Shown here: positions 55,351 to 64,000 of the stretch, in pieces
Layout: the number at the start of each line of letters is the position of its first letter
Position numbering within the stretch: position 1 is the first letter of the stretch
Source of the DNA: Hortaea werneckii
Taxonomy: Eukaryota; Ascomycota; Dothideomycetes; Mycosphaerellales; Teratosphaeriaceae
Length of the DNA stretch: 64,000 bases
Assembly (NCBI GenBank): GCA_037044905.1
Contig: JBAOKB010000159.1
Span: 248,001-312,000, forward strand
Reading direction: 5' to 3'
The notes under the pieces: generated by a model
Seen by the model: only the letters and a program-made list of their open reading frames with translations
Database searches by the model: none
Told to the model about the DNA's origin: nothing
Program-made: the position numbers and the translations under genes

Positions 55351-58084
55351 CTACAAGCCTTTCATCAGCTCTCCCAGAGTGATAGGCTTCCTCACCGCAT
55401 TCGAGAAGCCCTCATGATACGTAACCCAGACCCTCCCTTCCTCTTCTTCCCTGCCCTTTCCCTTCTTAGATTGCTGCGCGGCAGCGCCTCCGACGGGCAT
55501 CGCGATCGGTCTGCCGAAGAAATCACGCTTGACAGCCACCTTCGCCGCATGGCCCGCTTCTTCGTCGCCGACGACGGAGGACTTCACCATAGCATCCGCA
55601 GGCGTCTGGTCGGGATTATCGCCTTTGAATCGCGCCATACGCGCTGCTTCGGCGCGACGTGCTTCCTCTTTTTTCCATTCTTGCTCGAGGACCTGGCGCA
55701 CAGCGTAGCGCTGCTTGCTACCTCCTGCTTCGCCGAAGCCCTTGCCCTGCCGTTTCGAACGTGCTGAGGACATCGACGCTGGGTTCCATGCGATAGACCC
55801 ACTGGGCGCTTTGCCAGCTGGGTTTGCCCCCCTCGACATCATCAGGCGTGACTTTGGTTCTTTCGAATCTGATCCCGCTTGCGCCCATTGCTTGAACGGC
55901 ACGCTGCACGAGTCGTTGCTCGGAAGACTTGCGGACAGAGGCGGTGCCTTTCTCAGCCCCGCTTCCACCGACTACGACGGGATTGACGTTGGGGCTGAGC
56001 ATTCTTAATAGGTAAGGGAGGAGATCCGTGGCAATGTCTTGGGTGCTGCTGAACATCCTGCTAAGCTCGAGACCGAGACTGGAGTGCAGAGATTCGATGA
56101 GCGAGTGGTTGTGTTTCGTTGCTTCATGTGCGGCCCATGAGGCTTGCGGACCTGCAAAGGGGTGTGTAGGTAGTTCGTCCTCGGCCTCTTCGGTGGCGAG
56201 ATGTGCGTTTGCTTGCTTTGAACGCATGCTAGAGGCGAAGAGATGGTGGAACCCCAGCACGGGCGTGCTCAGGTAGGGCGCCATCTCCCATTCACTGCTG
56301 CTGTATACGGCAGAGGAGAGACAGTCGTGAAAGTGTAGCCATTCGTAAGCTGCGTCTGGCTTGGAGAGGAGCGTGTCGTCTTGGAAAGGATGATCAGGAT
56401 ATGAGGTGAAGCAATCGGTCATAATGCGGTCTGTATCACCGTGGGTGTCGATAAGCTGACGGAGACGATCTGTTGCTGTGCGTTTTTGGCTTTCCGCCAC
56501 GCCTTTCGTACCAGTAATGCCGCTCGGATGCTGTGGTGTGAGCGTGTTCGTACTCTTGGGAAAGCCAGCGCCCTCTTGAAATACTCGTTCAACAATGTCC
56601 TTAGGACCACCTCTGCCCAGGCCTCTAGCTGCACCACCGCCATGCGCAAGATCGGAGAGGACATGATCTTCAACCCACCTTCGCGTAAGCCTCATGCTAC
56701 CGTCATTTTCGTTCATGGCTCGTAATTTTCCAGCTACCCATTCACCCACGACCATGATGCCACGCATGTCACCTTCTCCCGCTCCGCTGCTTGTGCGGTC
56801 CTCCTTGCGATTGCTGACGCCCCAAGCGGCCTCGCATAGACGTCGCACGCCATCACTGTCAGCAGGCACACCTTCTCGATGGAAAATGTTCTGCAGACGA
56901 GCAGCAGCAGTCTGAAGTTGCGGCTTGCGCATGTGTACGATCTCTGCGTGTCCGCTCTGTCGCAAGGGCCGCAGAGAAGGATGATAACATCGTTGCATAT
57001 CAGTATCATTGGTCGTAGCAGCCGGAAGCGATCGCCTTTCTTCTTCTTCCGTGCAGGTGCTTGCTGCATTGTTCCAAGGGCGGATGAGTTCTTTTGATCC
57101 AGTAAGACGAGATCAATTAATGCCTTGACAAATCCGCCTTCGCCACCACCGCCACTGCCCACCACTCCATCAACCTCATCAACTACCACGCAGACCGGTC
57201 GACCAGCTTTCCGGAGTTTCCCGTCAACTTCCTTGGTGTCGACACCCTTGACATTCTCCGTCCCTACCATATCACGAATACGTCCCTTCACGACATTGCC
57301 ACTTCTTTCGTCGCTGGCGTTGATTTCCTGTGCCTCATAGCCAGCCTGCTTAGCGCATACGTGCGCTAAAGTGGTTTTGCCAAGTCCAGGAGGGTCCGGT
57401 GATCATTAAGATCTTTCTATGTGGCTTCTCCTCAAAAGGCTCGTTCGGCCCTTTGGCTTTTGACTTCGGAGCTCTGTAAGACCCAGGAAAGACGATCTGG
57501 TCCCATCGCTTGAGCCAGTGCATCACTGCACGGTGTGTCCTCTCATCGCCAATTAGATCTGTGAACTTTCTGGCGCGGTACTTCTCTGTCCAGAGTAAAT
57601 TGGACTTTTTGAATGGAGCAGGTTCCGCTGGCGGCGTTGGCAGATCAAGAGCTGCCTTCGGAATGCTGTCTTCAGCCTGAGCGTCTTCCAGCAGCCGGTG
57701 AATGTTGATGCCATAGTAGGTACGCTGGGCCTTGGGAGGCCTGGCTAATTGGTTCTCTCCTAGGTTGACTTCTCCAATTTTGCGCTTCTGCTGAGATGAA
57801 GGCGTCAAGGGCGGCGAAGAAGCCATTTCTGGCATTCGCAAGGGTGAAGACGATCTTACGTCCAGTGGCTCGCTGTGGAAGATGTCCTGTGTCTTCCAGT
57901 TGCGATACTGAACCACCTCGCGCGACCGGGCGCGTTTAGCGGCTTCTTCGAGGTCTTGCAAAGCAGCAAGGTCGTCTGACAGATCAGCCTGGCCCGCGTG
58001 TGTTCCAATGATATCAGTTTGAGTATCTTGGAGGAACTCGAGTTCGTCAGATCCTGGAATCGATGTCGGCGTCGTCGACTCCAT
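55351..58084 (-). CDS. CTF18: Ctf18, large subunit of the alternative PCNA clamp loader (Ctf18-RFC)
   Basis: An apparently intronless gene of about 911 residues after repair. A disordered N-terminus is followed by LLWTEKYRARKFTDLIGDER, the AAA+ entry motif of Rfc1/Ctf18 proteins. Walker A reads GPPGLGKTTLAHVCAKQAGY once the frame is corrected near 57394, then EINASDERSGNVV. Walker B is VCVVVDEVDGVVG, with a glycine-rich insert and FVKALIDLVLLDQ. Sensor 1 is MILICNDVYHPSLRPLRQSG, needing one base near 56987. The C-terminus carries VKRDFFGRPI, the motif by which Ctf18 binds Dcc1-Ctf8, after a third frame jump near 55742. Ctf18-RFC loads PCNA on the leading strand and supports sister-chromatid cohesion and checkpoint signalling. 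Confidence 0.9.
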
Positions 58085-58641
58085 GCTACAATCTCAGGGA
58101 AACGCGACCGCGTTTTAGTGGCGTAGAAACCAGACGCGTCAACCGATTTAGCGCGCCGTAAGCGTTGTCGCCCCGTGCCGTGCCGTGCCATATCGCGCTA
58201 GTGCCGGCTGTCTCACGGCATTCACGTGGCTGCCAATTCGGTCAGATATATCCAACGCAATACATACCTCACCAGGAGGAGCCACTTGGTGCCGTTTGCA
58301 TTCCAGAATGCAAATTAGCTTCTTGCTTCCTCTGTATATATGTACTCACCGTCTTCCACGTCACATAATGACAGACACCACTACCACCCACCACGACCAC
58401 CATAGCGGCCTTGTCGGCTTTCCGGTCGTCTGGTCTCGCGACTTTGCTTACGCTGACAGAGGACCAGTCGCTCTCCTGCCTTTCATGCCGGAAGAAAGAG
58501 TGGACATTAACGCGATCAGCGCGAGGGACTTCGCCGAGTACGTCCGCTTTCCAGTATCTCGTAATGCGGTGGTCCATGGCACACTTTCTGGGCATGAATC
58601 GGTCGCATCTCTGGTGGACAAGCGCGCACGATTGCTATGGC
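58085..58641. other. Divergent promoter region
   Basis: Between CTF18 (minus) and the first BTB gene (plus). An ATG-started frame at 58368-58655 (MTDTTTTHHDHHSGLVGFPV) overlaps the BTB start and matches nothing I know; it could be an upstream frame. TATATATGTA occurs at about 58335. Confidence 0.45.
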
Positions 58642-59898
58642 ATGGACGAAGCTAAGAAGCTGCATAAAAGGTTGCTCTCGGGGCCGCTAGTGGACATTTA
58701 TGTTGGTCAGGACAAGAGGCATTGGTGCTTGCATCGTAATTTACTGTGTCATCATTCAACATATTTCGAGACGGAATTCGAAGGGCACGAAGTCCCAAAG
58801 ACAATGAAGGCTGACGGTCAGAAACTTGATTTGCCGTATGATGACCCTATTGGCTTCGAGCTGCTCGTCAAATGGCTCTATCAAGGTCAGTTGGAAAATA
58901 GCTTGCAAGGGACAGATGAGCAGAAATATGAACATGCCGTTGCTTGCTACAAGCTCTATTTGCTGTGCGAAAAGTTTGACATGATCAAACTGAAGAATTT
59001 GGCGATGGACCTGTATCGGCAAGGGCTGCATGAGGCGCAACTTGTTCCCGATGCCGACGAAATCAATGAAATCTATCGCAGAGCACCAGCAGGTTCACCT
59101 TTCCGGCGGCTCATGACGAACATATCTGCGCGTCAAATCATGGACAACGGCGCACGCAAGGATGCTGAGAGCTACCGCAAGTGTTTTGTTGACAATGCCG
59201 ACTTCGCTGTAGACATGATCAACGCCATTCGTTCAATGTCTGGAGGCATGCTATTCGAGGATCCAACCAGAGCTAGTGAGGCATGTCAATATCACGACCA
59301 TGGTGATGGGTCAAGCTGTTCCGCGAACAAGCCAGTAAATCCTCAAAGCTCAGTCCAGGCGAACGAAATGCCAAATGCAGCAGGCACGTGCTACCTATCC
59401 GCCATAGTCGCCAACGATCCTAACTTACATTCTACAGTCAGCAGATCGCCGGCCGTCAAGGCCCATTTTCCGATAGAGCTCTCCGCCGAAAAGCGAACGC
59501 CAAGAAAATTGGATATACGACAGTCTGGTAGTCCGACGCCGAAAGCTTCAAAACGAGGCCTAACTCTTCCTCGTGCGAATGGGCTTGTCTCTGATGATAC
59601 GCCTGCTGAAAACGGTACCTCGCCTCGAAGATCAAAGGCTGCCGCCGTAGCCGCTGTGCAGCCAGTTATCGAAGCGAACTCCAGTCACAACGTCCTCGGA
59701 AAGCGACGCACCCCGCACGCCTCCGGAGACAACCTCGCCCAAGGAGAGCGCAAGACAGTGAATGGCATAGTGCAACATATCAACAATGGAGTTCGCCGGT
59801 CGATGAGTGAGAGTTCACAAAGTCTGCCCGGGGCTTGTGATCTGCCTGTGCGGAAGGTGCCACCGAAGTTACGAAGTTATCCGCACAGCGCTCATTAG
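58642..59898 (+). CDS. BTB/POZ-domain protein, probable adaptor
   Basis: A single exon of 418 residues from ATG 58642 (MDEAKKLHKRLLSGPLVDIY). A BTB fold covers about residues 10-125: VDIYVGQDKRHWCLHRNLLC, STYFETEFEGHEV, IGFELLVKWLYQGQL and YKLYLLCEKFDMIKLKNLAM. After it a helical region (DEINEIYRRAPAGSPFRRLM) and a Ser/Pro-rich disordered half with basic patches (AEKRTPRKLD, LGKRRTPHAS) suggest possible nuclear location. The frame is open upstream to 58411, but that sequence is not protein-like, so I chose the ATG just before the domain. BTB proteins often serve as Cullin-3 substrate adaptors or as dimerising modules; no DNA-binding domain is visible. Confidence 0.78.
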   Translation: MDEAKKLHKRLLSGPLVDIYVGQDKRHWCLHRNLLCHHSTYFETEFEGHEVPKTMKADGQKLDLPYDDPIGFELLVKWLYQGQLENSLQGTDEQKYEHAVACYKLYLLCEKFDMIKLKNLAMDLYRQGLHEAQLVPDADEINEIYRRAPAGSPFRRLMTNISARQIMDNGARKDAESYRKCFVDNADFAVDMINAIRSMSGGMLFEDPTRASEACQYHDHGDGSSCSANKPVNPQSSVQANEMPNAAGTCYLSAIVANDPNLHSTVSRSPAVKAHFPIELSAEKRTPRKLDIRQSGSPTPKASKRGLTLPRANGLVSDDTPAENGTSPRRSKAAAVAAVQPVIEANSSHNVLGKRRTPHASGDNLAQGERKTVNGIVQHINNGVRRSMSESSQSLPGACDLPVRKVPPKLRSYPHSAH

Positions 59899-60203
59899 CA
59901 GTCTCGAAAGGGAACGGGCTACAAATGCCATAACGTGCTCTTCATCTGAATTTGACACCAGACAGCGCTGCAAGTCCCATCGTGATCTGACTTGTGAGCG
60001 CAGCCGTTTGCCGGTCCAGCAAGTTGTGACTTGCATGTGCGCTGCAACGTTGCCTTGCGTACCTGCCCTGCTTTCGACGCGGCGTTTGCTTGCCGAAGAC
60101 GACTTTCCAAAACCAACGCAAGCGAAACTTCAGTTCATTGCTCAACCTTCATTTGCGACACATTTGCAACGGTCTTGTTGCCGTGCACAGAGGATCACCG
60201 TCA
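59899..60203. other. Short intergenic region between two BTB genes
   Basis: About 300 bases on the same strand. No feature is recognisable beyond a presumed terminator and promoter. Confidence 0.5.
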
Positions 60204-61012
60204 ATGCCCCTCACTCTCGATGTCAAGGAGTGAGTTCCACTTCGTTCGACCCTGAGACTGGATCATGCTGACGCTTTGTGGCAGGTGGTTCGATCAAGAG
60301 GCGTTCTCGGACGTGACCCTGCGATTCGGCTCCAACGAACGCAGGTGTCACAAACTAATCCTTTGCGCCAAATCGAAATATTTTAAGGACCTCCTCAGTC
60401 CGGAGAAGCGTTTCGCAGAAGCACATCAAGCGATAGTCGAGTTAAAGGATGACGACTGTGCCGCAGTGGAGGCCATGCTGCGCTGGCTGTACACATTCGA
60501 CTATGAGAGCTCATGCCCCTCTGGGCATGAGCTTGCTCCTGATGGGCATCTCAGGGTCGTGGTAGTCGCGGACAAGTATATGCTCGATGGTCTGCGCGAT
60601 GAGGCGCTGCGCCGCCTAGGTAAGATGCTCGAAACGATTTCGGTCGATGAGCTGGTCGAAATCCTCCCGAAACTTGGCCCCGGCAGCCACTACCCGAAAC
60701 AAGTCGTAGAACTCGCTAGCAACATTCGCCGCCTCCGCTTGCACTCTCTACTGGATAGAGAGCTTTCGCTCGCTTTTACAGAATGATACGGAGCTCGCCA
60801 TGTGCGTTATAAACGAGTTGCGGGCTGAAGTCAAAAAGGACATCGGTGCAGGGCTGGTGGAGAAGCGATGGACGAGATGCGAGTGCAAGCGTCAAGAACT
60901 GGGCGAGAAGCTTAAGCCAGGCGAGACTTACACTTGTTCGCAGTTCAAATGCAAACGGAGCATCCCCGCCTCGTCGCCATTGCACAAAAAGGTGTGGGTG
61001 AAGCCATCCTAG
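60204..61012 (+). CDS. Short BTB/POZ-domain protein with a C-terminal cysteine cluster
   Basis: Exon 1 (60204-60229, MPLTLDVKE) joins exon 2 through a 55-nt intron (60230-60284, GTGAGT, CTGAC branch site, GGCAG acceptor). The BTB domain is WFDQEAFSDVTLRFGSNERR, CHKLILCAKSKYFKDLLSPE, VELKDDDCAAVEAMLRWLYT and VVVADKYMLDGLRDEALRRL. The open frame stops at 60786, but one extra base (or two missing) near 60752 lets it continue as SFRSLLQNDTELAMCVINEL to a stop at 61012. That extension ends in a CxC...C...C cluster (RCECKRQEL, TYTCSQFKCKR) that could bind zinc. Total is about 269 residues. It is not an obvious copy of the BTB gene next to it. More upstream exons are possible. Confidence 0.75.
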
Positions 61013-61160
61013 CTGAAAAATCCCCGTCCTGGGCAGCTGGGGATACGCTTTCTCACGGCCCACAATTGACACACAGTTCGACGATGATGAGGGAGATGAT
61101 GGACAAAATTATGGGTCAGATACCTGCTCCGACACTGCTCTTATGTTACAAAATACCACA

Positions 61161-63804
61161 TTACTTCTGCAAACTTTCCAAAAGCCCATTCCCATCCTTC
61201 TTAGTCTCAACGGCTTTAAACGCAGCTCCGACAGCATCTGACCCTTCTCGGCGCGATCAAAAGCCTCTTCACTCCTATCGGTCAAGATAGCCAGCTCCTC
61301 ATCACTTAACAAGCCTTTCCCATCTGCGATATCAATCCGCTCACCGTCATCTTTCCCAAGCAGTCTCTGCAACTCTGCAAAATCCGCACCCGCCACCTCA
61401 CCCCCTTTCCTGAAACGTCCCTTTTGAATGACAAGCTTCTCTAGCCGTCGCTTACTATCCGCCTTCTCAAGCAGCATCTGTTCGACCGTGTTCTTAGTCG
61501 CGAAGCGGTAGACGATCACAGGTCTTGTCTGTCCGATCCGATGGGCGCGGTCCTGCGCCTGCAAGTCCTGCTGCGGGTTCCAGTCGCTGTCGAAAAGCAG
61601 GACGGTATCGGCTGCCGCGAGGTTGATCCCCTGGCCTCCTGCTCTAGTTGACAGGAGGAAGATATTCGTATCGCTCTCCGGTTCGTTGAAGGCTTGGATC
61701 TGGTCGTGCCGTTCTGATTGCGCGATCGAGCCGTCGATGCGACAGGTTGGCCATTGTCGGAGCTCGGAACAATACGTCTCTAGTAGATCCAATTGCGACT
61801 TGAATTGCGAGAAGATGAGCACTTTGTGGCCTTTTCGCAATAGCTCGGGCAGCAGTCGATCAAGTAACATCATTTTCCGGACTCAGTGACCAAGCTTTCG
61901 TCCACTTGGCTCTCGTCGTCCAGCTCGAAGGGGTAGTAGAAGTTGTGAGGACTGTTGCAACATTGTCGTAACTGCATGACGGGATTCTGCAGCTTTTTCT
62001 GTGCAATCTCCTTCTTAGCCATCTGCAATGTCTTCGCTCGCTCACTTTCTTCCTCATCCTCCTCGGCATCTTCGCCACCAGCATCCTCATCAAGATCGCC
62101 TTCTTCCAACTGCTTGAACCACTTGGCATCAGAGACCTCCTCGTACCCTTGGTTCTTCTTGGCTTTCCTAGAACGACCTCCGGTATCGCCATTCGTTGCA
62201 GGCGTTGAGGCGCGGCTGGATTTTGCGCTCTTGTTGGGTGTCTCATTACCGCCAGCAGGTTTGCGCTTGCGACTGTTGCTTCTGCCGCTGGCTGGAGTTG
62301 ATTGACCGCTAATGGCTTCAACAACCTTTTCTTGAAGGAAAGAGCGGGAGTCGCCTTCAAGGATGGCCTGGTAAAGCTCGCGCTGTGTTTGCGTAAGCGG
62401 GGCGTAGAGTACATACTCCCGCTTCTTTGGCAGGGCCGTTTCGACATCGGTCTTGACACGGCGCAGCAAGAACGGCTTCAAGATTGCGTGCAAGCTCGTG
62501 ACCAGATTCTTCTTTCGATCTTCCGACAAAAGCTCCTCGTATCCGCCCTTCTCCTTCAACGCGCTAAAGTCAAACCAAGATTCGAACGATTCGAGCTTGT
62601 CAAAGATGCTAGGCATAAGGAAATGCAGCAATGACCAGAGTTCGGCAAGATTGTTTTGTAATGGCGTGCCTGTGATAAGGAGTCTGTTTGCCGACTGGTA
62701 AGACTGCAATTCGCGGATTAGTCGGCAATTCAGATTCTTGATACGGTGACCTTCGTCGATGATGATAAACTTCCAGCCGTAATGTGAAAGGTGCTTGCGA
62801 TCGTTCATGCAGATTTCGTAGCTGGTACACACCACAGGGAACTCAGCACTTCCCGGGTTTCGTAGCTTTTTTCGTCTAAGCTCCTCGCGTTCCTGCTTGC
62901 TACCATGGTAAAGCAACGCTGGTATCTTCGGCGTCCATTTCTTGAACTCGGCGACCCAATTACTGGTCGTACTGAGAGGCGCAGCAATGAGGAATGGACC
63001 GTTGATTCCCTTTTCGCGGAGGAAAGCCAAGAACGAGATGACTTGGATTGTCTTGCCGAGACCCATCTCATCAGCCAAAATGCCGTTCAGACCATTTTCG
63101 TAAAGCGAAGTGAGCCACTCAAGACCCTCAAGCTGGTATGTCCGCATCAAGCCGCCCGTCACAAGATCAGGTTGCTTGGCCGATTTGAGCTCCTGCATAC
63201 CAATGTCGCCTGCTTTGACATCTGAGTCTTTTGTCTCCTCCGCAAGGGCCTCTGAAACTGATGTCTGCCCAGCCTTTGCCTGAAGGTCGTCCTTCTTGAA
63301 ATGGTCTGAAATCTTTCCCCCTTTGCCTGGGGTCTCCTTTTTCGGTCGGCCTCTTCCTCGAGTGGACGTCTCTTTTTCCGCAGACGCATCTTCAGACTTG
63401 GACTCTGTAGAAGTGGCGTTCCTAGTTGCACGCTTCTGGCTTGCTTGAGCGGCTTCTTCCGCTCTGGTCTCACGCTTCTCTGCACGTTTTCTACTCTTCT
63501 CATCCTTTGCAGTCTCCGCCTCCTCTTGCTGCGTCATCTGCTGGAGCATGATGGCTGAGTACAACTTGCTTTGACTGAGCAGGTACTCCAACGCCTTGTA
63601 CTTTGAATCCACCGCTTCTGGGCCGCCTTTCCTGTCCTCCTCACGCTCGGCAGCCATCTTCCGCTCGCGCTTCTCATCCTCTTTCCGTCTTATTTCGGCC
63701 ATCTTGGCCTCTTCTTCCTCCATGACTTTAGTTGGTCCATCCTGAACGTCATCAGGTGAAGTTGGTGGTGTGCTGTCAGCCATTTCGTTTGGTTCCGAGG
63801 ACAT
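61161..63804 (-). CDS. IRC5: SNF2-family chromatin remodelling ATPase, Irc5/LSH (HELLS) type
   Basis: About 881 residues, start ATG 63804 (MSSEPNEMADSTPPTSPDDV). A Lys/Glu-rich helical N-terminus is followed by an AT-hook-like RGRGRPKK. The DEXHc lobe has YQLEGLEWLTSLYENGLNGI, Walker A ILADEMGLGKTIQ, the DEGH box in IIIDEGHRIKN and LLITGTPLQNNLAELWSLLH. FLMPSIFDKLESFESWFDF is the stretch that places it with Irc5 and LSH. An acidic insert (about 62020-62300) lies between the lobes. The helicase C lobe has VLIFSQFKSQLDLLETYCSE, STRAGGQGINLAAADTVLLF and AQDRAHRIGQTRPVIVYR. LSH-type remodellers act on nucleosomes in DNA methylation, repair and cohesin loading. Single bases are missing at the T4 run 61873-61876 and near 61242. 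Repair of the latter gives the natural end NGLLESLQK at 61161 instead of the longer stray frame. Confidence 0.9.
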
Positions 63805-64000
63805 GACACGAGCAAAGTTGGTCCTTCTTTACACCAATCTGGTCACCGGGACTTAGGTATGTTGACCATAGAAACGCTGTTTCTAAGACAATAAAGGGAC
63901 TGGTTAAACTGCTGAGCAGAGGTAACTCGGGCGCAAGAGCCTAGAAGTAGAAATGAGATTGGCGAAACGCGTGACGACATATTTCCACCGTCGCGTCTTA

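Noticed and set aside
58368..58655. Short ATG-started frame before the first BTB gene as a separate protein
   Set aside because: It overlaps the BTB start, has no family and no splice signals; kept only as a possible upstream frame.
9400..61900. Programmed ribosomal frameshifting or mass pseudogenisation
   Set aside because: The breaks lie at many unrelated sequences without a common slippery site and affect essential genes such as the glutaminyl-tRNA synthetase; sequence error explains them more simply.

Overview
This is a gene-dense stretch of nuclear DNA from a filamentous ascomycete (Pezizomycotina). The signs are short GT..AG introns (about 52-160 nt) with CTRAC-type branch sites 10-20 nt before the acceptor, about 2.3 kb per gene, and fungus-typical families: a Zn2Cys6 regulator, a MYND protein, GH28 and GH128 hydrolases, a P450, a Cup1-like LYR protein, an APSES/ankyrin factor and a DUF1772 protein. 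I lean towards Dothideomycetes, but that is a guess. I see no tRNA, rRNA, CRISPR array or intact transposon.

Layout. 1-11 kb: end of a Ser/Thr-rich secreted protein (+), a possible gene remnant (-), a Zn2Cys6 transcription factor (-), the Hsp110 chaperone Hsp88 (+) and an exopolygalacturonase (-). 11-22 kb: a large GYF-domain protein (-), a Gly/Pro-rich protein (+), the endocytosis protein End3 (-) and a MYND protein (-). 23-35 kb: a SulP/STAS anion transporter (+), a cytochrome P450 (+), a Ser/Thr-rich wall protein fused to a GH128 glucanase (-) and a thiolase-like protein (+). 35-46 kb: a GNAT acetyltransferase (-), a Cup1-like LYR protein (-), an APSES cell-cycle factor (+), cytosolic glutaminyl-tRNA synthetase (-) and a macro-domain protein (+). 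47-64 kb: an amino-acid permease (+), a Yen1/GEN1 resolvase (+), a DUF1772 membrane protein (-), Ach1 CoA-transferase (+), the clamp loader subunit Ctf18 (-), two BTB proteins (+,+) and an Irc5/LSH-type SNF2 ATPase (-).

The genes are mostly independent housekeeping functions with no operon-like logic. Two loose themes are visible. One is cell wall and extracellular carbohydrate work (the two Ser/Thr-rich proteins, GH28, GH128). The other is genome maintenance in the last 15 kb (Yen1, Ctf18, Irc5/LSH).

A key caveat is that about fifteen of the genes, including the surely essential glutaminyl-tRNA synthetase, are broken by one or more frame jumps that no intron explains. Most need one added base to restore the frame, and several lie at homopolymer runs. 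I read these as uncorrected assembly errors and annotate the genes across the breaks instead of calling pseudogenes. All exon borders come from reading splice signals and protein continuity, not from transcripts.
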